Shown: piece by piece, positions 26,501 through 40,300 of the stretch | Layout: every line of letters starts with the position of its first letter | Numbering within the stretch: the first letter of the stretch is position 1 | NCBI GenBank assembly: GCA_037179335.1 | Contig: JAKZHN010000005.1 | Location: forward strand, 248,001-312,000 | Source: Cyclaneusma minus | Lineage: Eukaryota; Ascomycota; Leotiomycetes; Marthamycetales; Marthamycetaceae | Reading direction: 5' to 3' | DNA: 64,000 nt | Notes under the pieces: model-generated | Databases searched by the model: none | Told to the model about the DNA's origin: nothing | What the model saw: only the letters and a program-made list of their open reading frames with translations | Position numbers and translations under genes: made by a program

Positions 26501-27603
26501 GGTTTTTTCAATTGCTAAAAATATTCCAATTTATATAAATATTATGCTTGGTATAAATTTTTTATTTTTTTATAATTTGCCCCTCCTTTCTTTTATAAAT
26601 TGGCTTTTATAATGCTTGGCCATTATTTTTATCTTATTTTTAATTTTAACTTTATTTATAAAGGCTTTTTTAATTATTATTTTTAATGGCTTATGTTTTT
26701 TATTATAGCTTTTTTTAATTTTATTTTAATACTATAATTTAATATAAACTTTTTTGCATTTTTTAATTATTGAATTATATATTAATTACGGTAATATAAA
26801 GCCCAGCTTTTAAAGCCTATAAAATATTTCACAATTTTAATTAGGGGTATTTTTTAATTTTATATTTTATTTAATTTTTTAAAAAATTCTTTTTTGAATA
26901 ATTATAAAAATTAATATTGGGTATAGGCTTTAAATATTATATAAAAAAAAACATTATAAATGCGCCAATACTAGGAAATTTCCAGCTTATATATTAATTA
27001 TTTAATTTATTTAATAATTTTAAACGATTTGGCGTATTATTTAAATAATTTTTTATTAAAAAATTTAATAGCGGAAATATTATATTTATAATATAATTAA
27101 AGAATTATTTTATTATTAATTTTTTTTTAATTAATAGCATTAATTATATTTATATTTGGCTAATATTTTGGCCAATACTATAATATTGGCTATATTTACT
27201 TTTGCTTAAAATAATGCCATTTTTGCTAATAGCTTTTTAAGGCATTTAATTAAAAACTTAAATAATTTATTAAAAATAAATTTATACGCGGCTTTATTAA
27301 ATAATGTTTTAATTTTTAAAACCAATAAATTATTAATGATAAATTATAAATATAAAATTGCTTTTTATTATTATTTTGGGTTTTTTAATATTGGGATATA
27401 ATATTGCAAAAATATTTTAATAATTGTATTTATTCGTTTTTTAGCACTATTTATTTATAGATAATAAATGGTAAATACAATAATTAAATTTCCAGCTTGG
27501 TAAATATTCCTTTTTATAGCTTGGAAAAGAAAATTGGATTTCGGTTTAATAGAAATATTTTAGGCAATTTCCAATTATAGCTAAGCAATTATTTTATTAA
27601 GGG

Positions 27604-27755
27604 TGTTAGAACGCAGGGTATGGGTGGCTTGGAGTAGCAAGTGTAGTCTATTTAAAATAAGGTTTATGCGGCTTTTAAGAAATCGCACGGTGCTAAGCGA
27701 AGCTAGCGCTACGGCCTAAAAGGGTCCAAGGCACCGTAGCGATGCCACTTTAACA
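27604..27755. mobile_element. Solo LTR, un-RIPed, with 5-bp target duplication
   Basis: A GC-rich 152-bp island begins TGTTAGAACGC and ends CACTTTAACA, giving canonical TG...CA termini. It is flanked on both sides by AAGGG (27599-27603 and 27756-27760). No matching partner LTR was seen in the window, so it looks like a solo LTR left by recombination. It shows almost none of the C-to-T loss around it, consistent with its short length or a late insertion. Confidence 0.85.
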
Positions 27756-28489
27756 AAGGGCTTAATTTATTAAGCTGCAATTTAAATTATTTCGCTAAAA
27801 ATAATTTTAATTTTTTTGAAATTTAAATATGTTAAATTTAAGGCGGTATTAGTATTATTTTCAAATTTGGGCAATATAAAAATAAAATTTATATTAATAA
27901 TATAAAAAAGATATAATAATAATTTAATTAATTAAAAGCTACCATATAAAATATAACGCCTTATTTGGTAAAATGCATATTATAAATAAATAATTATAAA
28001 TTTATAAAGGGCTTTGCTAAATTCTAAAATGAATAAATTTGCAAATTAATTTTATATTTTTCCATATTTTATATAGCTTTTTATATATATATATATATAT
28101 TTTAAATATAGAACTTTAAAATATTAAAATATTAAATTATATTAAATTTGGCGCATTAATAAATTAATTTATTTTTAATAATAAAACAAGATTAGCTTAA
28201 TTAATACTAAGCTTGATATTAATTTAAAATATTTATAATATTGCGGGCTATAGCTATTATTTTTATTAGCAGCGCAGCCAAAGCAAAGCCATTATATACA
28301 AATGCAGCAAATTAAGCAATGGCATAGTATAAATAAAGCTGCGAATTATAATTTTTCCATTTAAAATTTATTAGCATTTTCGGGATTTTGCCAATAAAGA
28401 AAATTAAATTAAAAGCCATTTAATTTTTGGCTAAATTAAATTAATAAAAAAAAATGCGCATAATATAATCTCGGCCTTACGCCAGCTTT

Positions 28490-28700
28490 ATGCCAGCCAA
28501 TTTTAATCGCATTTTAAATATCGCGTTTTAAGCATATTTTAAAACCGATTTTTACCGCATTTTAACCGTATTTTGAATATATTTTAATTAAAATAACAGC
28601 CTATTTTTATTACATTTTAATTAAATTTATACCGTATTGTAATTATTGTTTATTTTAATTATATTTTAATTGCATTTGCAGCCTATTTTGTTTTTTTCCC
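28490..28700. repeat. Degenerate short-period array (CGCATTTTAA-like)
   Basis: Variants of GCATTTTAA, GTATTTTGAA and CATATTTTAA recur every 11-20 bp. The period is irregular, so this is the weakest of the three similar arrays. Confidence 0.45.
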
Positions 28701-31700
28701 TTTTCCGCTGCCATTTGCCCGCTATTATTTACCATTTGCTATTTACTCTTTGCCATTTCAATTTATTTTTATTCAAATTCGCTAGCTATTTATAATTTGC
28801 AAATATATTTTATTTTTACCTTTACCATATTTTTATTTGCTTTACCCTAAATTATATTAATTATATTATTTTTAAACTATATTGCTTTTAGTAATTTTTA
28901 TTTATTTATTACCATTACCATATAATAAAAAATATATCCGCCTTTGCAAAAAAAAAATTAAACTATTAAATTTTAAGCCAATTGCAATTTTTGCCATTAT
29001 TTAAATAAAATTTCCATTTACCGCGTAATCGCCTTTATATTCGCCAATGCTATAGCTTTTTTAAAGCCTAAAAATTATTTGCAAATAAATCCTTCTTATC
29101 TAGTAAATTGTTTTACCAAAACCATCCGCCTAAAGCCAAATTGATGCCTACCGCCCAGCCTTAGCCAATTAATAAAAGTAAAAAGCCAATAAATAAAAAT
29201 AAAAATAAAATTAAGGAAAAGCCTTAGCCAATTTAATATAATTCAGGCTATTTATTAAAAAATGCATTTACCGCCTTTATAATTCTTTTTTCAATATTGC
29301 TGCAAAAGAAGTATTAAATTATAATAATAATAATAATATTTTTTTTAATAAAAATTAATATACACTTTTTTTCCAGCATTAATTTTATTTTAGCCACCCT
29401 TATTTTTTACCCCAGAAATATATAATAAAGCTAATTAAAATAAATAAGCGCAAATATTTAACCAAAAGCGCCATATTTACCAGCATTGCTTTATATATAT
29501 TTTTTATATTTTTGCGCTTATTAATTTTATTTAAAGCCTTTTTTTTCCCGCCCGTCTCTTTTTTTTCGCGCCGAATTATAAAAAATAAAGCGCTAGCAAA
29601 TTCGCCAAAATCTTTATTTTTTAAAAACCCAAAATTAGCAAAAAAGCTTAAAACTTTTATAATAAGTTGGCAATTATTGCTATGTCATTTTATTTTAAAT
29701 GCAAAATTAAATAATTTAATATTCAAATTATATTCAAATTAGGCATTTGCAAAAAATATTTTAGATAAAATAATAATAATAAGAAAGTTAATAATAAGCC
29801 TTTTTTTAACGCGCGCAATAATATAAATTTTAAAAATATTTTTCTAAATAAAAAGAAAATGCTTTTTTTCTAATAATATAAATAAATAAAATATTTATAG
29901 CAATAGCCCATTTATAATATATATTAGCATAATATAAAATTGCCAATACAATTATATTAGATATTATTATATTTTTATACAAAATAATAATAAATTATTA
30001 TATATTTTGCTTTATTTACCAAATAGAATTAATATAATTTTTTATAGCCAAAGAAAATAAAAATACCAATTATTACTAGCGCTAATTTAAGCAAAATTTT
30101 AAAATTCGCTATAATATTATAAAAATATAATTAAAAATATTAAAAAAATACTATTCCAATTACAAAAATATAAATATTAATTAAAAATATTTAAATTAGC
30201 TTTTTAATAACGGTTTAATTACCACCAGCATGCTTATTATTATTAAAGAATAATAAGGCAATAAAACAAACAATAAAAATAACAGCCCTAGTATATCTTA
30301 GCTTAATTTAAATCCTATTATAAATAATGCTAATATTTCCAAATTTGCCTCTATATATTTTAAGTATAAAGCATAATAAAATTAAAATTAGCATAATATA
30401 AAATACCATTTAAAGTATAAAAATTGCATAAAATAAACCGCCCCAGCATATAAGCCACGCTTTCGCCCCTAAAATAAAATTAATTTTTATTAATAAATTT
30501 ATATAAATCATTTAATTATACGCAATAGCCTTTCTTTTGCTTTTTTTAAAAAATTAAAAAAATAAGTTTTAATTAATAAAGCAAATATTTATTATAATAT
30601 TATAATAAATAATTTAAGCGCTATTTTTTTTTAATTAAGAAATGCATTTCCGGGCTTAAAATTCTATCAATTATTATATAAACTAAAATTCTGGCTTAAA
30701 AGAAATATTTTTAAATAAATTAAAAACAATTTTTAATAAAAATAATTTTTTATTAAGTTCAATTATTTGGTATAATATTTAGCTATAAAATACGCAGTTT
30801 TTTCAATATTTAAAAAACGCCTATTTAAAATTATAAGCAATATAATTATTTCCCTAAAAAGTATACTTTATTATATTTAGCTATATTAACTATTAATAAA
30901 ATAACATTTACAAATTTTTACCAAATTACAATAAATTTTCTATAAAAATAAAAATAAAAAAAAGCAAAATAGCATTTCAAAATATATAAAATAATTTATA
31001 TATTTTGGCGCAATATTTAAATATTTATTAAAAAATAAATTTAAGCGTATTTTAAAACCCCTATTTAATATTACCAATTATTAATATAAATATAAATAGC
31101 AAGCAAAAAAAAGATAGCCATATTTATAGCATTTATTAATTACTAAATACGCCAAAAATAAAAATTAATATTAAAAAATAGCGCCAAAGATTTACCAAAT
31201 ATTATATAAGATTTATTACGGCCTTAAATCCAAATGCCAATTAAATTAAATTTATATAATAAACAACACCTATAAAAATTGCAGCTTTTAATTTTTTTAA
31301 AAAAACCCTTTATTACCTTTTTGTTATTATTTTAAAAGCCAAAAATTAAAATTTAAAGCCCGCGTATATCCAAAATTTACAAGAAATATTTTGCTACATT
31401 AAATATCTTATTATTAATAAAAGATTTATAAAAAAATTTAAAAATTTTAATATATTAAATTAAAAACTATAATAAATCTTTTTTAAAAAAGATAACAAGA
31501 TTTTTAGGGATTTTAATACCATTATTTATAATAATTTTTGGCAATCAAAATCATTTAAAAAAAGATTTAATTAAATAAAATAAATATATGAATAATATTA
31601 ATACCATAAAGCATAATATATATATTGCTTTTAACCGGACCATTTATTTTATAAAAATTATTTAATAAACTAAAACAATTTCCAAAATAATTAAATTTCA

Positions 31701-32569
31701 AAATACCTTAAAAAAGCTGCAATATAATAAGCTTTTAATAAAAAATTAATTTGTTTTTATTATTTGCATGCATTATAATTTTTTTTACAAAAGAATTAAA
31801 AAATTTAACAACGCTTTGCATTTGTATTTTATAAATGCCCAAATTAATAATTTTAATAATTTTAAGCTTTATAATATTAAATAGCTTATATTAAAATACA
31901 TTACTATATATAAGGAAAATTATATTAAAAAGGCAAAATCCAATAATACTAATAATTTACGCCTTTAATATAAATATTATATTAATATTTGCATTTTGCT
32001 TATAATAAACTAATAAATAAAAATAATAATAATTAATAATAATATAAAAAATATAATACAATATAAATAATAAAACAAATTCTAAAAGAAAATCTTTTTA
32101 TTATTATTATGATAATATTCAACAACTATTAAAGGCTAATATATAATAACAACGCCGAAAAAGCTATTTTTATTATTTATAATAAAGATTGCAAGCAAAT
32201 ACAATTTTCCTTTATAATAGAACATATTATTATTATTTACAAAAGCTAAAAAATAATACTAAAACTAATAATATTAAATATATTAATTTAGGAATATACT
32301 TTAAAGCTAATTTGTATAGCTATATTAAAGGCAATATTTATTAAATTATTATTATTTAATATTATATTTAATTATAAACATATAGCTAAAAAGCCGAAAA
32401 CAAATATTAAAAACATTAATAAAAAACTGAAAATCACAAAATTAGCCAAATAATTTAAATTAAACAGCATTTATAATATAAAATAAATTATATTTCAATA
32501 TCTTCAGAAAATACTTATATTAATATAATTTATATAATTTATATTAAATTTTAAGCAAACTTTTATTTT

Positions 32570-32850
32570 TAAAATCCTTATTTTTATTTTAATTAAATTT
32601 TAAATAGATTTCAAGCAATTTCAATTAAATTTTAAACGATATTTTAAATAAATCTTAAATAGATTTTAAGCAATATTTTAAATAAGTCTTTAGCAAATTT
32701 TAAGCAAATTTTAAATAATTCTTTAATAAATTTCTAATAATATTTTAACCATATTTTTAGCAATACTTTTAACAATATTTTTAATACATTTTAAATAGCA
32801 TTTTTAATAAATTTTAAGCAGATTTTAAATAACTTTTTTAATAGATTTCT
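32570..32850. repeat. Degenerate array, about 15-bp period
   Basis: Units of the kind ATTTTAAATAGATTT and TTTTAAGCAAT repeat across about 280 bp. On the minus strand the unit reads as a five-residue Leu/Lys-rich repeat (LLKML-like) with many stops. It resembles the array at 36.98 kb. Confidence 0.6.
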
Positions 32851-35800
32851 ATTTTTATTTTATATTTTATAAGCCTGGCTCCAATTTAAGCTTTAATTTA
32901 AGCTCCGGCTTAATAAATAGCCTATTCTGGTATTTTAAAGCCTGCATTATTTTTTATTTTAGCATTTTAATCTAGCTTTTGTTTTTTTTTATTCTGAATA
33001 AATTATTGCCTAAAGTTTTATTTTAATTCCCAATTACCTAATAATATACTTAATAATCATTTTTAGCTAATTATTTTTAATTAAAATAAAATTTTATAAT
33101 TAAAATACCAGCAATACTTTTTACTATTATTTTTTATTATTTTTAAATTTTACAAAACCAGGGTTAAATAAATATTATTCGCCTAATTAATCAAAATACG
33201 CCATTTAATCGTTTTTATAAATTATCCAAAAAAAGGTTTTTTTATTAAATTTGTATTTAAATATTTAAAATAAATAAACTTATAATTGCCATTTTTAGAA
33301 TAAAATAATTTAATATTAGCCACCTATATATATATAAAATAAAATTATTCTGGCATTATCCGCCAATTAAATTTGAATAATTTGCATATTATAAAATTAA
33401 TATTCTAATTTTTGCAAAAATTAAGCTTTTAGCATTTATATATTATATATTTAAACTTTTAGCCACTAAAGTTACAAGGTTTTAATCAATTAAAAATGGT
33501 ATATAATTTAAAATATATAATCCGCTATTTTCTTTTTTTACAAAATTCAATTTTATTATTCAATTTTATTGTATTATTTATATTTATTTACCTATTAAAC
33601 CATTTTAATTTAAATATTAATATATTAATTACCAATATTATTATACCTAACGCGGCTTTCATTATAAATATATACTTTTATAAAAAGAATTATAAAGCCT
33701 TAATTAAATACAAAAATTTTAATATTATACATATTATTAACCATAAAAACTTTATTGCAAAATATTTAAATGCCTTTTATAAAAAGACAAAAAGCTTTTA
33801 AATTCAAATTTATTATTTGGCTTAATTTGCTAATATTAATTGCAATTACTAATTTAATAAAACTTAAAATAACATTTAAAGCTATTTACAATTATATTAA
33901 TAAATAGCTAAATGGCAAATTAAATTCGTATTTTATAATAAATAAAATTTAAATATATTCTTTTTATAAAAAGAAACAATTACCGCTATTGCTATAATAT
34001 TTATTATTTTAATAATAAAAAGCATATTCTTTTTATTTTATTGCAATTATTTAGCAAATTCTATTATAAAATTAAGCAACTGATATATTAAAAGCTTTGC
34101 GCTAAATGTACTAAAAAAATAAAAAATAAAACTCTTTTAATATAAATTATATAGCATTAAAAAATATTGCGAATTTTAATAAGCTATAATATAAAATTAA
34201 TTATAATATTTATTTTAAATAAAAATATATTAAATATTAAAAAGCCAATATAAAGCCTTATAAAAAAAATTTTCCCATCCTTATATTTTGCTTAATTTTT
34301 ATTTTGCCTAATTTTTATTTTGCCTAATTTTTATTGGCTAATATATTTGCCTATAACCCTTATTTTAAAGCATAGCAAAGCTTTTATCCAAAAGGCCAAC
34401 TGCATTGCCAAAATCGCCACCGCCGCCGCCATTTCTATTAAGGCCAATAAATTGCAATAGCAGCCTATCCCCCAGCCAACGCCGGTAAAGCCCAGCAATT
34501 TAGCCCCTTTTCCTTCTTTTTTTAAAAATAATAATGATCTTTCTCCTTTTTCTCAAAATAATAATGGCCGGCCTTCTTATAATCTGCCTTTGTTATATAA
34601 AGCTTTTAATACCAAAGCCAATATTATAAAAAAACTTTAAAAAACAATTACAGCATTAAAAGTATTTAATTAAATTCTTATTAAAGCAAATATTACCCTG
34701 CTTGCTAATAAGCAAATTTGAATATTATAAATCAAAGGCTTTACCGCTATTAATATTATTCTAATTGCCGGAAAAAAAATTAATTAATAGCAATATAATC
34801 CTAATTGCCAAAAAGCAAATTTTTATCTAAGCTAATATAATTTTAATTATTTAAAATAAAAAATTTACTAAATACAATTTTATATTTAAAAAAAAATTAA
34901 AAGGCCAAAAGCCGCATTATTATTTTAAATATAATTTTAATAATATATTTTGCTATTATTAAAAAATTTATAAAAAAATTTAATTTACTTTAATAGCCCA
35001 AATCCAAGCCCAATTTTATTATTGCCCTTTATTAATGCTATAGTTTTTTGCTTATTATATATCTGGCATTCGCTTATTAATAATTTAAAAATAATTTGGT
35101 TAAATTAAATAACAATTTTAATAAATATATCCAAATTATTAAACGCGCTAAAATTTCTTTTTTTAAAAAAAATATTTTTCCCCCTTTTTTTAAAAATCAA
35201 TAACCAAAGCTTCAAAAATAAATCGGAAAATTAATTAAAATATATTGCAATGCTTATTGTTTTTTATACAAAATAATTTTTAAGGCTTAAATGCTTAAAA
35301 ATAATATTAGCCAATATTAGCTTAATAAAAATAATCTTAATACCAAAAATAACTAGCTTAATAATAATATATATTGGCTGTAATACAAAAAGCAGGCTTT
35401 TTATATAAAACAAGATTTATTTCATTTTATACCTTAATGCGGCAAAATAGCCACCAAATATATTTATTGCATTAAAGCCAATTTTTGTCTTTTTATTGCA
35501 CTCATTTATTATTTTAATAGCCTTGCTATCAATAACGAAAAAATATAAATTTTAATTAAAATTGGCAATATACTTAATTATATTCAAAATTTTATTAAAA
35601 GAATAAAATTTTAATTTTAATATCGCATTAAAGCCCAATACAAAATCCAGCATTGCACTTAATCCCGCTGCATTATTGCATAATAGCCTATTAATTATTA
35701 TAGTATAATATCTAAAATTGGCTGCAAAAAGCCTGCTTTTTATTTAAAAAACAACGCCGCTAATGCAAAAACAACCAAAAATCAAATATAAAAGAAAGCT

Positions 35801-36979
35801 TAAATTATTTTATTATTACTACCATTTTCTTTTATTCTCTCCTTTATTTTATTACCTATTTATCTTTATTTAATAATTATTTGCCTAATATTGCTTGCTT
35901 AATTTTTAATTTTTAATAAATTGCTTAAATTTGAAAGCTTTTTTTATTATTATTAACATTTTTCTATATTTTTTTTTATTATTTAATAATTTATATCATT
36001 GCTTTTTTGCGCTTTTTCCTTTATTATTTATAATAAAAGCTTGCTTAATATTGCTTATTTAACTTTTAATAAATTATACCTATAAATTATAATAAATTGC
36101 TTATATTTTCAAAAATTATAGCTTTGAATTTATAGCTAATTTTAATAAAAACAAATAAAATGGCATTTTTTACCTATTTATTTACCTATTTACCTCTTTT
36201 TAAAATAGATAAATCAATATCCGTAATTATAAATATTTAAATTTAAATATCTATTTTAATATAATTACTTAAATATTAAATATAATTATTTAAATATTTA
36301 TAACTATATTTTTCAATATTATATACCTATAATTAATATTATATAATTATTTATTGATTTATCTATTTATATTTTTATTTCTTAATTTAAATAATTATCT
36401 ATTTTGCTAAATATTAAATTTATATTAACCTATCTAATTATAAAATAAAAAATCTTAATTATTTTATAATATTTTTAAACCCGTATTATTAATGGCCTAA
36501 AAATCTTTGTTGTTTTAAATAATTATAAAGCCTATAAAAACATTTTAGCATATTAATAATAAAGGTGGCATTAAATAAAATAGCATTAAATAAAATTTAA
36601 TTTTAAAATTAAAAATTTAATTTCTAAAACAAATTGCTTTTTTAAAAATAACTAAAATTATTTATATAAACAAGAATTATAAAATTTTATATAAATCATT
36701 TTTAATGCACATATAAGCCATTTTTTAATTCTTTTTATTAAACTTAGCCTAAATTATATAAAATTTAACCATTTTAATATTATTATAATTTTAACCAGCT
36801 TATTCTATTATTAAGTATATAATATTTTACAAAAACATATTTAAAAAATAAATTGCTTAGCATATAACAAATTATATAAAAAATAAAATAATTTTCAAAA
36901 TTAAGCTTATATTATTTAATTCAAACCCATAATAAAAATAAAAAAATAAATAAGGTAAAGAATAATAATTTCTAGCACC

Positions 36980-37390
36980 ATTTTAAATAAAGTTTTAATA
37001 CCATTTTAAATAATTTTTAATACTACTTTGAACAAATTTCTAATACTATTTTAAATAAATTTTTAACATTATTTCAAATAACTTTCTAACACCATTTTAA
37101 ATAAATTTTAAACCGCATTTTTAACAGCTTTTAATTGCATTTCTACCAGCATTTTTAACGGCATTTTTATTGGCATTTTTAGCAAATTTTTAAGAAATTT
37201 TAAGCAATATTTCTAACAAATTTTAAACAGCATTTTTAATAGCTTTTAAACGGCATTTCTAACAGCTTTTAACCGCATTTTTACCGGTATTTTTAGCAGC
37301 ATTTTTATTAGCATTTTTAGCAGCTTTCTAGCGCTTTTCAAATAGCTTTATACCTGCATTTTTACCAATATTTCTAGCAAATTTTTATAA
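36980..37390. repeat. Degenerate array, about 15-bp period, longest copy
   Basis: Roughly 25 units such as CATTTTTAGCAG, CATTTTTAACGG and CCATTTTAAATAA. In one minus-strand frame the 3' part reads AAKNANKNAAKN, in another LLKM/LIKM. A 15-bp period preserves frame, so this may be a decayed repeat-containing coding region. Confidence 0.65.
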
Positions 37391-40300
37391 ATATAAATAT
37401 TATTGCGCAGCAACTATAAAAATCCAAAACTAGCCTCCAGAAATTTTCTTCTTCGCTTTCGACTGCGCTGCTAATCATTAATAAAAACGCATGCCCTATT
37501 AACCCATGTTATTTTTAAACCAATTGCTTTTTAAAATTTGCGCTTATTTATATTAAACCGGTTGCGGATATTTTAAAATTTACCAGAATTTTTATTATAT
37601 TAGCAATATTATTAATTTACAAGATATTTAGATTGCTTTTAATTGGCGATTTTAAAATTATTGCAAATTAAATTAATAATTTAAATAATGCATTTGAAAT
37701 AATATATGCCTTTTCTGATTTATATTTAATAAAAAGCTTAAACTAAAATAAATATTTGGCAATTTAAATTAATTTAAAATTTATCCCAATTATAAATGTT
37801 ATTGAAATAATATTAGCTTTAATAACAGTATTTATTATAGCTATATAATTAATAAATATAGCTGTTAGCAGCATTTTTATTAATTTTATTATATAACGGA
37901 TTTTGCGCAATATTTATATTAGGCTTGCAATTTTAAGCTTAATTAGCTAATATTTTATTTTTATTAAAAATAGAATTTTTAATAAGAAAAAATAGATTAA
38001 ATTTTTTAAAACATAAAAAACTATTATTATTTTTGGCATTATTAATAATATAATATAATATAGCGCTAATGCCTTTTTTTAAAGGCATTTAAATTGCAAT
38101 ATATATTTTTAATTAGGGTTAAAATGCGCTAAATTTATATTTTTTATTAATTTATACCAAAGCGCAAAAGATAAAGCTTATTTTACGCCGGTTAAAAATA
38201 CAAAAGCTTTTATTTTGGCAAATATTTAATATAGCCTGCCTTTTTATAAGGCCTTTTTTAAAAATTAAATTTTCCAGTTTTATAATAGCTTAGCAATTTT
38301 TACAATTTTTTTATTTTTATTTTATAAAAAGCCCGCTATATTTAAATTCATTTCCAAATAGGCTAGGATTTTCGAAAAGCTAAATTTTATTATAACTTCT
38401 AGCTTTTTCTTAATTAAAAAAAGGCTAAAACAATAATTTTTTAATTAAATAAAACAATAAAGGGAAAGTTAAAAAAGGTTTTTAAAGGCTTAATAGCAAT
38501 ATTATATTGCATTAGAATTTTAAATGATTTCTGAAAATAAATTAAATAAATTTTAAATAATTTATTATAAATTTTAATAAAGCTTTTTAATTTTGCAAGC
38601 AATTTGTTCATTTGCAATATTATATATAAAAAAGTATTTTGAAATCCTATAATAAAAGCATAAAAAGTATACTAGCCTATATATAATATTATAATTTAAT
38701 ATTTCTAATTATTAAAATTAATGGATTATTGGTAAAAAGATAATATTATATTTATTATAAATATAATTATATAATTATATATAATAATATAAATTTCGCC
38801 CTATATTAAAATTAAATATAAATTGGATTTTATAAGCATATTTAAATTTTTCATATTAATAATAGCCTAATTCTTTTTTTATTTATTAGGCATATTTTAC
38901 TATATAATAAAAACTAAAAAACTAAAAAAGATATAAATTATTATTTTAGGTAGCTAATTTTAATTAATTAGCTTTTAAAATGTGGTTTTTATTATTTTTT
39001 TGTTTTTTAATCCAAAAAAATAAATTTTTATTTTGAAACAGCATTTATTTCGCCAATTTAAGCGTAAGAAAATCTTTATTTAGCGTTTTTAAAGCAAGCA
39101 AATTTAATTAATATTGATTTATAATAAATTTGGGAATTTAATTAGCAATTTATATAATTGGCATTTAATAAGCTTATTTTTACAAATAATAATTTTAAAT
39201 AAATATTTGCCTTTTATAATAGGATTAATTGCATTAATTTTAATTTTATTATTAGGATAGGGCGATAATTAATATAATACTAAATAGCTAATTTTATTTA
39301 AAGTTTTAATTGTATAATAGCAATTAAAATCCAAATTTCAAAAATATCCAAGCCTGGTAATTTTATTAATTATAATAGGCGTATTTATATGATTTTTGGC
39401 AATTGAGGCTTTAATGCTAAAATTAATTATTTAAATATATAAATTAATAATTGTTTTTTCCAACTTAAAAAAATTATTGCGCAAGACAAAATATATACGG
39501 CTTTTATAATAAATTTTAATAGGCATTATTATATATAACGCTATTATTATTGTAAATCATACTATAATTTTAGCTATAATAAAATATTTGTTTAAAATTA
39601 TTATAATTAGTATAATAATTTTATACAATTTTATAATAGCTTATTAAAATAATAATATAATATTGATATTTTTTAAAATATAAATATTTATTTTAATAAA
39701 AAGCTTGGCTTTTAACTTATTTATTAAATAATTCTTTTTTATAATTTTAGCAAAAGCTGATTTGCTATTAATTATATTCAATAAAAATATTATTAAAATA
39801 ATATATTAAAGAAATAAATTAGCTTTAAAAATTCCGCTAATAAAAATTCTAAAAGCCTAAATACAAATTAAAACTTTAAAAAATAAGCTGAAAAGCTCTT
39901 TTTTATTTGCAATAAAAATTATATAATTTATATTTAAATATATAATTATTTTGGCTTTTCTTTCCTTTAGCCGAAATTGGCAAATTATATATTGTTATTT
40001 TTAAAAGCTATAGCCGATTTTAATATTTTTAAATAAATTTATTTTTAATTTCCAAATTATTATATTAAAATATGCTTTAATATTTAAAGCTTTGAATTTC
40101 ATAATAATTAAGAATATGCTAATTTTAGGTTTTACCATTTTTAGCACAATTTTGCAATTTTTATTTTATAAATATTTATAAAACTTATTATTGCTGGTAA
40201 ATTTAAATTTGTATTTTTTATAAATAATAATAGCTTTAATTAATGCAAAATGGTTGCACTAAGCTTTTTTTTTATTAAATTAATTATTGTATTAATTATA

